From positions 4,030,001 through 4,094,000 of the forward strand of contig NZ_CP102290.1 in the NCBI RefSeq assembly GCF_025151995.1: a stretch of 64,000 nt of DNA, given 5' to 3'. The DNA is from Ruminococcus gauvreauii (lineage in GTDB: Bacteria; Bacillota; Clostridia; Lachnospirales; Lachnospiraceae). This document shows, one piece after another, positions 24,667 through 31,930 of the stretch. A program made the translations under genes and the position numbers. The notes under the pieces were generated by a model. It did not search any database, was not told the origin of the DNA, and saw only the letters and a program-made list of their open reading frames with translations. Numbering within the stretch: the stretch's first letter is position 1; each line of letters starts with the position of its first letter.

Positions 24667-25305
24667 TCAGGCAGCAATTCCCAGCATATCCAAAATTTCT
24701 ATATGCGGATGACTGGGATCTGCCTGAAATACATCTACACAGTTCGTTTCTTCACTTCTGTCAGAATAAGCAGGGAACAGAAACCCACATTCCGGCTTAT
24801 CCGGCTCATAGTCTCCTTTTAGCGGGCAGACAGCACATATGATATACTCGAATACCTCTTCCGAATCCCATAACCTTTCATGATCTGTCGTTTTTACCGG
24901 GATATCGTAGCAATCATGGAACACCAGAACAGCATAGTCATGTTCAGAGTGATAGTACCTGGCTAACAGTTCATAGAATGTATCCATTAAAACATCATTT
25001 TTCAGACCGCATGATTTCATTCCCATAAGAAGCTGCCACATGCTTCCTGGCTTCATGGAATCATCCGAAAAGTTATATCTTTTTAAATTTATGTTCGTAG
25101 GTGAAAATGGGATTTCCTTTGCAATTAAAAGTTTCTTTCCCTTTTCAGCTGATGAGAGTTTTAAGAAATTAGTATTAAAAGTCCCGTCTATTTCGCCGTC
25201 TGAGTCCATATAGCTTCCGGCAATTCTCGTTACAGAAGTTCTCGACAGTGTCATCCTCCTGGTCAGTTCCAGCATATCTTCTCTGTTTATCATAGTTATA
25301 TTCAT
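24667..25305 (-). CDS. DUF4317-like protein, short form
   Basis: This 212-residue protein begins with MINREDMLELTRRMTLSRTS, followed by VTRIAGSYMD, which resembles DUF4317 proteins common in Clostridia. That family, as I know it, is usually over 350 residues, so this copy is either a short variant or lacks the C-terminal half. The body has HDCYDIPVK and CAVCPLKGDY segments; no membrane segment or known catalytic motif is visible. It is convergent with the ABC permease gene. The function is unknown, and the family assignment is from sequence pattern only. Confidence 0.6.
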   Translation of the reverse strand: MNITMINREDMLELTRRMTLSRTSVTRIAGSYMDSDGEIDGTFNTNFLKLSSAEKGKKLLIAKEIPFSPTNINLKRYNFSDDSMKPGSMWQLLMGMKSCGLKNDVLMDTFYELLARYYHSEHDYAVLVFHDCYDIPVKTTDHERLWDSEEVFEYIICAVCPLKGDYEPDKPECGFLFPAYSDRSEETNCVDVFQADPSHPHIEILDMLGIAA

Positions 25306-25362
25306 GCCTTTCCAGATTCTTTTATCATTATATTTACATACCGTCAGGTTGTCAATATAAGG

Positions 25363-26532
25363 TCATGAAATATTCCTGCGCTTCACATACCCCGTCAGTA
25401 TCATGGTCAGTGCCCCGTCTCCCGTCACGTTGCAGGCCGTGCCAAAACTGTCCTGGAGTGCAAAGATCGTCAGCATCAGCGCAGTTCCCATCTCATCAAA
25501 ACCAAGTATTCCGGTGATGAGTCCAAGTGAAGCCATTACTGTTCCGCCCGGTACCCCCGGTGCGCCGACGGCAAAGATTCCCAGAAGAAGGCAAAACAAT
25601 ACCATGGTTTCAACTGAAGGCAGATGTCCATAAAGGATAACGGAAACTGTCATTACAAAAAAGACTTCAGTCAGTACGGATCCGCAGAGATGGATGTTCG
25701 CAAACAGTGGAATACCGAAATCTGCCATATCACTCCGCAGGGGAGGCACTGATTTTTTTGCGCACTTCAGGGCAATGCCCAATGTTGCGGCAGACGACAT
25801 GGTTCCAACAGCAGTGAGATATGCCGGACCATAGTTTTTCACTACCTGCAGTGGATTTCCACCTGAATACAGGCCGCCAATCGCATACAGAAGCGCCAGC
25901 CACAGATAATGTCCCAGTATTACAATCAGAACCACCTGAAGAAATACCGGCAGTTGTCTGGTAATCGTACCCTCGTATGAAAGTGCACAGAATGTCAGGG
26001 CGATGTAAAACGGCAAAATCGGTATGACAATCTTAGTGACAATCTTCAGAACGATCTGGCGGAATTCTTCGAGTATATCTGAAATTGCAGCGGCATTTGT
26101 CCATGCAGCTGCAAGTCCCAGCATCATGGAAAATACCAGTGCACTCATAACCGGCATAATCTGCGGAATGTCCAGCTGAAATACAACCTCAGGCAGCTCT
26201 TTTAAACCTTCCACCTCCGACGCGACAGACAGATGAGGGAGCAGTCCATAGCCTGCCGCCATTGAAAATAAAGCGGCACCAACAGAGGACAGATAGGCAA
26301 TCGTTACAGCCAGTCCGAACAGCCTGGTAGCGTTTTGCCCAAGCTGCGTGATCGCAGGGGCAATAAATCCCAGAATGATGAGTGGTACACAAAATACGAT
26401 CAGCTGATTCAGCACATATTGGACGGTGACGACCAGATTCATCCAGGTTTCGTTGGCGGCCACCCCCAAACCGATACCGATAGCCACACCGATAACCAGC
26501 CGTACTGGCAGACTCATAAAAAATTTTCTCAT
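25363..26532 (-). CDS. Dicarboxylate/amino acid:cation symporter (DAACS family)
   Basis: This 389-residue transporter is read from ATG 26532 (GGAGAATG-type site); a longer frame lacks a ribosome site. It has the glutamate transporter (GltP/GltT) fold with many hydrophobic segments and hairpin motifs: GTMSSAATLGIAL (the serine-rich HP1 hairpin), FANIHLCGS, GAPGVPGGTVMAS and a C-terminal CNVTGDGALTMI (the substrate-binding Asp and Asn region). It takes up dicarboxylates or acidic/neutral amino acids with Na+ or H+. It is monocistronic, flanked by unrelated genes. Confidence 0.93.
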   Translation of the reverse strand: MRKFFMSLPVRLVIGVAIGIGLGVAANETWMNLVVTVQYVLNQLIVFCVPLIILGFIAPAITQLGQNATRLFGLAVTIAYLSSVGAALFSMAAGYGLLPHLSVASEVEGLKELPEVVFQLDIPQIMPVMSALVFSMMLGLAAAWTNAAAISDILEEFRQIVLKIVTKIVIPILPFYIALTFCALSYEGTITRQLPVFLQVVLIVILGHYLWLALLYAIGGLYSGGNPLQVVKNYGPAYLTAVGTMSSAATLGIALKCAKKSVPPLRSDMADFGIPLFANIHLCGSVLTEVFFVMTVSVILYGHLPSVETMVLFCLLLGIFAVGAPGVPGGTVMASLGLITGILGFDEMGTALMLTIFALQDSFGTACNVTGDGALTMILTGYVKRRNIS

Positions 26533-26614
26533 ACAATCATTCTCCCTGTATTTAAAATGGTATTTACTTTTATGTCTTAGCATATCCAATATTTTATTTT
26601 TCAGTAATATCAAT

Positions 26615-26660
26615 GAAAAAACCACCCGAATTCACGGAACTTTCCGTAATATCCAGGTGG
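26615..26660 (-). terminator. Rho-independent terminator of the toroid-like gene
   Basis: Read on the minus strand, the stem CCACC...GGTGG encloses ACGGAA/TTCCGT and is followed by a run of T. It lies just after the stop of the minus-strand gene at 26676. Confidence 0.75.
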
Positions 26661-26675
26661 CGTATCAGTTTTTAA

Positions 26676-27629
26676 TTATCCGGCAATTCGCCCGAAACTT
26701 TTCAGAAAACCAACGTTATCGATTGCTTTAGATGCCATCCACCAGTTTTCACTGATGGTAAATTCTTTTGCATACTTTTCCATAAGATCGTACCAGCTCC
26801 AGGTGATATTCCATACTCCGTTCTGGTTTCTTGTTTCAATCAGATAGTCTAATTCTTTTTCTACGATGTCCTCATTCCCCTTGTACAGCGGACTGTCCGG
26901 TGACCAGATGAATTCAGAAGGCCTCGGGGTATAGAACTCCCATTTCTCCTGATTACGCTCGATCGAACCGTTGACTGCCTCTGTAATACGCTCCATCAGA
27001 CCATCACACGCAAAAGAGGCATAAAGTCCGCACTGCATGAGGTCTCCCAGCAGCATCCACACTGCGGCGGCACCCATTTCACCAAATTCACTGGTACTTG
27101 CCGCCTTCTTCAGAATGATCTCCGTACAGGATTGGGCTCTTTTATATAATGCTGATTTTCGGCTGTCATAGAGCAGAATAAACGCACAGAGACTAGCTGT
27201 GATTCCCATGCTCTGGATTTTGTTGGTCTCTTCACTGTATGTCCACCAGGGGGCACGGGGGCACTCGCTGTTGGAAGGAATACAAAAAAGCCAGCCCTCT
27301 TCGTCACTGTGTACGCCGCTTTCCAGATAACGGAAAATCCCCTGAACCATCGGGTGTTTGTCCCCCTCCCGCTCCATGAAGCCGGTTCTTCTGAGGATCC
27401 CCGCTGCTATCATAGTCGCGTATGGAGAAGATTCCCGGTTCCAGCAGTCCGGTTCGATTCCATGTCCGAAACCTCCGTCTTCATTCTGATAATAAGCCAT
27501 TGCGTCTGAGATCTCTTCTCTTCTTCCGTCTTCAAAATGATACTTCCAAAGAGCCAGATCCAGAGGCCGGGCATTTCGGTGTATCCAGCTGCGGATTTCC
27601 TGATAGTCTTGTTGTGTAAGCATTTTCAT
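26676..27629 (-). CDS. Prenyltransferase/terpene-cyclase-like alpha-toroid protein (unassigned)
   Basis: This 317-residue protein has motifs like the QW repeats of squalene/hopene cyclases and related alpha/alpha toroids: YYQNEDGGFGHGIEPD near residue 45 and further Trp-rich helical segments (NQNGVWNITWSWYDLM). No DxDD catalytic motif of hopene cyclases is visible, so it is more likely a fold relative of unknown activity. A GGAGG site precedes the ATG. It is followed by a terminator and so ends its transcript. I do not recognise a specific function. Confidence 0.65.
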   Translation of the reverse strand: MKMLTQQDYQEIRSWIHRNARPLDLALWKYHFEDGRREEISDAMAYYQNEDGGFGHGIEPDCWNRESSPYATMIAAGILRRTGFMEREGDKHPMVQGIFRYLESGVHSDEEGWLFCIPSNSECPRAPWWTYSEETNKIQSMGITASLCAFILLYDSRKSALYKRAQSCTEIILKKAASTSEFGEMGAAAVWMLLGDLMQCGLYASFACDGLMERITEAVNGSIERNQEKWEFYTPRPSEFIWSPDSPLYKGNEDIVEKELDYLIETRNQNGVWNITWSWYDLMEKYAKEFTISENWWMASKAIDNVGFLKSFGRIAG

Positions 27630-27705
27630 AACTGTTATCCTCCAATGTCATTTGTCAATATAATATCAGAAAGCAGTCCGTTGTTATTGAAAAAAAACGA
27701 CATGC

Positions 27706-28539
27706 TCACCTGCTTTGAAGAGCGATTGTTTTCGCTTCTTTTGGAGTCACACCGTGAAAACGCTTGAATTCATTCAGAAGATGGGACTGGTCAGCATATC
27801 CATAGCGAAATACGGCGTCCTGCACGTCAAAATGCCGGGTTAAGATCATGTCCTTCCACACGTTTTGGTAGCGGACCAGATTGGCAATCCGTTTGATCGG
27901 AAGACCGATCTCGCGCCGAAACAGACGTTCCATCTGGCGCTGGCTGATACAGCTGTATGTACAGATATCTTCGATCGATGTCCTGCCGGATGTGGTCAGT
28001 ATCCGATGGATGGAGTTTAACAGATTGGGGTTAGCATGGATTTCATTCAGACGGTTCAGCAGAAACAGTTCCACACACGCGATATACTGATTGATGTCTT
28101 TCAGATAGAAAAACTGTTCAAATAATGCGTTCCAACTGGGACCTAAGGCATCCAGCCCGATCAGCTGATTCCGGGTCTCCCTGAAGTCCAGATCCATAAA
28201 CAGGTGGGCTGACCAGAAATGAAAGCGGATGGCAAAGCGGGTGACATGATCTTTCGACGTCTTTTGAACCGTACGAAACGGGCGGTCCTGCATGCCGCAG
28301 AGATATCCGGTAATCTGCTGTGTGGTATGATTTACGTTGATTATGATGTCCATACAGGTATCCGGAATCACCAAAATTTCTTTTGCGTCCCGGGTATCTT
28401 TCGCGTCCTTATCAGACGTCGACCAGTAACAGGCAATATATGGACGCAGTGATACACAGGGCAGATATTCTCTGTAGGTATGATTCGATAAAAATGGCCT
28501 GGAGGTTATGGGGTGATAGAGGGAATTCAATTTCAGCAT
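27706..28539 (-). CDS. AraC-family transcriptional regulator
   Basis: This 277-residue regulator has an N-terminal sensing part (about residues 1-160; starts near YREYLPCVSLRPYIACYW) and a C-terminal double helix-turn-helix: SIEDICTYSCISQRQMERLF, then a second helix pair with DAVFRYGYADQSHLLNEFKR and FHGVTPKEAK. It activates or represses transcription; the target is unknown. It is divergent from nothing nearby; the pentapeptide-repeat gene ends 19 bp upstream on the same strand. Confidence 0.93.
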   Translation of the reverse strand: MLKLNSLYHPITSRPFLSNHTYREYLPCVSLRPYIACYWSTSDKDAKDTRDAKEILVIPDTCMDIIINVNHTTQQITGYLCGMQDRPFRTVQKTSKDHVTRFAIRFHFWSAHLFMDLDFRETRNQLIGLDALGPSWNALFEQFFYLKDINQYIACVELFLLNRLNEIHANPNLLNSIHRILTTSGRTSIEDICTYSCISQRQMERLFRREIGLPIKRIANLVRYQNVWKDMILTRHFDVQDAVFRYGYADQSHLLNEFKRFHGVTPKEAKTIALQSR

Positions 28540-28558
28540 GGAATCGTCCTTTGTTGTT

Positions 28559-29143
28559 TTAGTCTATGGTGATCTCCAGTTGGCTTAACAAATTGATGAC
28601 TTCCGGGAATGAAAACTTCGCTCCTTTTAGCTGGTTAGTCGTGATGTCGATCTGATAACCTTCCGCATCCCTGAAATCTGCTTTTCGGATATCACACTTT
28701 AATATCTGTGTGGCAGTCAAACGACAGTTTTTAAATTTACACTCCATCAGATTACATTCCTCGAACATGGAGTTTTCCATTTGATTTTTAGAAAAATCAA
28801 ATTTCCTGAAGTTCATATGGATAAACGTGTTATATTTCAAGTAGCAGTTATTCATCCTGCGGATCGGTTCAAAAATCTGTCCCACGGGGAAAAACTCAGC
28901 CCAGTGAATGCCGATCAGATTGCAGTTCGTAAACTCTGAATGTCTCATCTCTGAATATTTTGACCGGGGGCTGATCACCGTGCAGCTGTTGAACTGGCAG
29001 TCGATGAATTTGTTTCGGATGATTTTACAGTCTTCAAACGTACAGCTGTCGAATGTACATTCCATGAATTCACATCCTTCAACTGTTTTTTCTGTTATTT
29101 TAAGGTCTTTAAAGACCCGATTTTCGTATCTTTCGCTGTTCAT
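28559..29143 (-). CDS. Pentapeptide-repeat protein
   Basis: This 194-residue protein is built largely of A(D/N)LxF-like five-residue repeats: CEFMECTFDSCTFEDCKI near residue 25, FTNCNLIG, FDFSKNQMENSMFEECNLME, CKFKNCRLTA and ADFRDAEG. They should form a right-handed quadrilateral beta helix. Some family members (Qnr, McbG) protect DNA gyrase; most have no known role. It is read in the same direction as the adjacent FAD oxidoreductase, 15 bp after that gene's stop, so the two are probably co-transcribed. Confidence 0.88.
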   Translation of the reverse strand: MNSERYENRVFKDLKITEKTVEGCEFMECTFDSCTFEDCKIIRNKFIDCQFNSCTVISPRSKYSEMRHSEFTNCNLIGIHWAEFFPVGQIFEPIRRMNNCYLKYNTFIHMNFRKFDFSKNQMENSMFEECNLMECKFKNCRLTATQILKCDIRKADFRDAEGYQIDITTNQLKGAKFSFPEVINLLSQLEITID

Positions 29144-29158
29144 TATCTACTCTCTCTT

Positions 29159-30493
29159 TTATAGTGTCAGATCACGCTTTGCCGGTCCGTTCACAAGCGC
29201 GCCGTCTTTCGTAAAACGTGAGCCATGGCATGGGCATTCCAGCATCTCCTCATCCGGGTTCCATTCCAGGCGGCAGCCCATGTGTGTGCATACTTTCTTC
29301 CCGGATGTGGGAAGGATCCCCTTTCCCAGCCCGGCAGCCGCGTGTAGTCCGTCTTTGATAAATTCCTGCACAGCAGTTCCCGTAATCCGTCTCTGCGGTG
29401 AAAACACCGCGCTGTCAGGGTTCTCCTGACCGGTAATCAGATCAGTCAGGAGGCGCGCACTGACCATGGAACTGGTCATCCCCCACTTTTCAAATCCGGT
29501 CGCAACATACCAGTTGGGACGTTTGCAGGAAAATCGTCCGATATAAGGAATCTTATCGAGCGTCATGCAGTCCTGTGCAGACCAGCGGGCTGTCTCGGTG
29601 CTGTCTTTCCAGTAGTATAGTGCCTGCTCCTTCAGTGACTCATATCTTCCGCCCTCGTAATTGTTCCCCGTGCGATGTCCGGCGCCTCCCACGAGAAGCT
29701 GATCTTTGTAATTTCTGAATGAGAGGCTGCCCGGTTCTATGCCGTAATACATACCGTCCAGCTGCTCTGCACCGGACAGTGAGATCACGTAACTCCTGTC
29801 CTGATGCATCCTGGAAAAGTAATACCCCGGAATATTAAGAAAGGGATAATGGCACGCAAAGATCACATGATCTGCGGTGACTGTGCCGCGATCAGTCTGG
29901 ATCTTCCCTTCCTCGGCAGATAATACCCTTGTTTTCTCATAGATCTCCAGCTCAGAGCTCACAGCCTTTAGAAATTTGAGCGGATGAAACTGTGCCTGAT
30001 CGGGAAAGCGCAGCGCACCCTGAACAGAGAACGGCAGTGAGGTCTCGGTGGTAAACTCCGCCGGGATTCCCGCCTGCTGTGCTGCCAGAGCCTCTGCCTT
30101 AAGCACAGCATCCCGGCTGCATGAGTACAGATAGGCCGGGCAGTTCCTGAAATCACAGGAAATCTTCAGATCTTTGATCAGATGAGCATAGTCACGAATG
30201 GCTGTTTCATTTGCGTGTGCATACTGCCGTGCCATATCCACACCGAAATTCCGGATCAGATAGTCATATTTCATCCCGTGCTGTGACGTGATCTTGGCTG
30301 TCGTGTTTCGTGTCTGTCCGCTCCCAATCCGGTCAGATTCGAGTACGATACAGCTGACTCCTTTTTTGGCGAGACGGTAAGCGGTCAGTACACCCGACAT
30401 TCCTGCCCCGATAATTACGGCCTCTGTCCGTTTATCACCGTCAAGCGGCGTTCTGTGTTCTATTGATACGGTGCTGCTCCAGATGGATTCCAT
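29159..30493 (-). CDS. FAD-dependent oxidoreductase with C-terminal Rieske [2Fe-2S] domain
   Basis: This 444-residue protein joins a DAO-type flavoprotein (dinucleotide-binding IIGAGMSGVLTAYRLAKKG, then an Arg/Asn-rich RNTTAKITSQHG) to a C-terminal Rieske domain with ligands in CTHMGCRL and CPCHGSRF. This architecture is common in Firmicutes and Bacilli as a cytoplasmic oxidoreductase of unknown substrate. The length is a little shorter than the roughly 500 residues usual for the group. It is transcribed ahead of the pentapeptide-repeat gene on the minus strand. Confidence 0.9.
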   Translation of the reverse strand: MESIWSSTVSIEHRTPLDGDKRTEAVIIGAGMSGVLTAYRLAKKGVSCIVLESDRIGSGQTRNTTAKITSQHGMKYDYLIRNFGVDMARQYAHANETAIRDYAHLIKDLKISCDFRNCPAYLYSCSRDAVLKAEALAAQQAGIPAEFTTETSLPFSVQGALRFPDQAQFHPLKFLKAVSSELEIYEKTRVLSAEEGKIQTDRGTVTADHVIFACHYPFLNIPGYYFSRMHQDRSYVISLSGAEQLDGMYYGIEPGSLSFRNYKDQLLVGGAGHRTGNNYEGGRYESLKEQALYYWKDSTETARWSAQDCMTLDKIPYIGRFSCKRPNWYVATGFEKWGMTSSMVSARLLTDLITGQENPDSAVFSPQRRITGTAVQEFIKDGLHAAAGLGKGILPTSGKKVCTHMGCRLEWNPDEEMLECPCHGSRFTKDGALVNGPAKRDLTL

Positions 30494-30583
30494 ATTCTTT
30501 CCTGCCTTCCTGCTGTCATATTATGTACATAGGATGCCGGATTCGCGGTCAGTTTATCCATGCAAGGCAGGACAGATGAAAAG

Positions 30584-30620
30584 ACCACCTGAAGATACGA
30601 ATGACCGTACGTCAGGTGGT
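30584..30620 (-). terminator. Rho-independent terminator after rsgA
   Basis: The 9-bp stem ACCACCTGA/TCAGGTGGT is followed on the minus strand by CTTTTC. It lies about 20 bp after the rsgA stop. Confidence 0.7.
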
Positions 30621-30640
30621 TCATTCAGAGGTATAAAGGT

Positions 30641-31726
30641 TTAATACCCTCTTCTCTTATTTTTGGATTTTGCAAATTTGCGGGCATTTTTCATCCCGCC
30701 GACCTCGCGGAACATTTCGTTGATTTTCATCGTCTCGATCTGCCGTGAACCGAGACCTTCATAACGAGCCTCTTTTTTCAGTTTTTTATAACTTTGCAGC
30801 CTTTCTGCGGACAGCACCCCGTCGGCGATTGCCTGCTGTACTGCACAGCCTGGTTCGCTGTTGTGTGTACAGTCACGGAAACGGCAGGCTTTTGCGTATT
30901 CTTCGATATCGGTAAACGTTCTCGACAGGTCTGCGTTTTCCAGGCCGAGTTCCCGCATACCGGGGGTATCAATCACCATACCGCCGTCTTTCAGCGGTAT
31001 CAGCTCTCGTCTCGTCGTCGTATGTCTTCCTTTGTCATCGTTTCTCAGACCGTTTGTATCCATACGTTTTTCCCCGATCAGGCCGTTGATCAGCGTAGAT
31101 TTCCCGACACCTGAAGAGCCGATGAAGGCAACCGTCTGTCCGCCGGTGATATACTGCGCCAACTGCTCATAGCCATCCCTGTTTACCGATGACGTGATGA
31201 GGATATCGCTGCCGAGCGCAACGGTATTTACGTCACACAGTCTTTGCTCCAGGTCATCGCACAAGTCTGATTTAGTCAGGACAGTGACGGGGACGGCGCC
31301 GCTGTCCCAGCCGATTGCCAGATAACGTTCCAGCCGGCGCAGATTAAAATCATTGTTCAGCGCCATACATATGAAAACAGTATCAATGTTGCTTGCGACA
31401 ATCTGCTCATCGTTCGAAGTGCCCGCCGCCTTTCTGACGAATGCGCTCTTTCTGGGCAGTACGTGATGGATGACGGCATCCCCGTCCCTGTTTGTTTCAC
31501 GGTCGAGCATCACGAAGTCCCCGACTGCCGGAAAATCCGCCGGCAGGGATGCCTCGTAGCGAAATCTGCCGGATACCCTGGCCATCAGCTCTCCGCCTGT
31601 GCACATGACGTGATAAAGGTCCCTGGACTGAGAAAAGACGCGTCCGGCATACATGTCGCCGTACAAAGCTGCCTGATCTGCAAAGTAGTCTGTGAAGCCT
31701 AATTCTTTCATATCTTTTTGATTCAA
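30641..31726 (-). CDS. rsgA: Small ribosomal subunit biogenesis GTPase RsgA
   Basis: This 361-residue protein is RsgA (YjeQ), a circularly permuted GTPase that acts late in 30S subunit maturation. The N-terminal OB fold is followed by G4 (TKSD) ahead of G1 (GSSGVGKSTL) and G3 (DTPGMRE), the permuted order that defines the family. A zinc-binding knuckle follows (CRFRDCTHNSEPGC). The C-terminus ends in a basic stretch. It is a stand-alone gene with a terminator downstream. A short candidate leader frame with a strong ribosome site lies in its upstream region (31791-31847). Confidence 0.95.
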   Translation of the reverse strand: MNQKDMKELGFTDYFADQAALYGDMYAGRVFSQSRDLYHVMCTGGELMARVSGRFRYEASLPADFPAVGDFVMLDRETNRDGDAVIHHVLPRKSAFVRKAAGTSNDEQIVASNIDTVFICMALNNDFNLRRLERYLAIGWDSGAVPVTVLTKSDLCDDLEQRLCDVNTVALGSDILITSSVNRDGYEQLAQYITGGQTVAFIGSSGVGKSTLINGLIGEKRMDTNGLRNDDKGRHTTTRRELIPLKDGGMVIDTPGMRELGLENADLSRTFTDIEEYAKACRFRDCTHNSEPGCAVQQAIADGVLSAERLQSYKKLKKEARYEGLGSRQIETMKINEMFREVGGMKNARKFAKSKNKRRGY

Positions 31727-31790
31727 TTTTTAATCCTCCTGAAAATTATGGTGTCTGGCAACAGTAATTTCCGGAAGGTCTTTGTAAAAG

Positions 31791-31847
31791 CTAGTGTACG
31801 CAAACCTCCCGGTTTACTACAAGCTCCGATGTTCTGTTTTTAAACAT
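31791..31847 (-). CDS. Possible 18-residue leader peptide upstream of rsgA
   Basis: On the minus strand an ATG at 31847 with AAGGAG 7-8 bp upstream opens an 18-codon frame, MFKNRTSELVVNREVCVH, ending in TAG. It lies 64 bp ahead of the rsgA start. A TATAAT on the same strand lies at 31882-31887. A short AAACC/GGTTT hairpin sits inside it. No regulatory logic can be proven from one sequence; chance is possible. Confidence 0.3.
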   Translation of the reverse strand: MFKNRTSELVVNREVCVH

Positions 31848-31930
31848 AAATAATCTCCTTAACATTTACAGTGAAACTACCATTATAGAGTATCACAGAT
31901 ATGGCAAAAAGGAAACTGGAAATAAAAACA

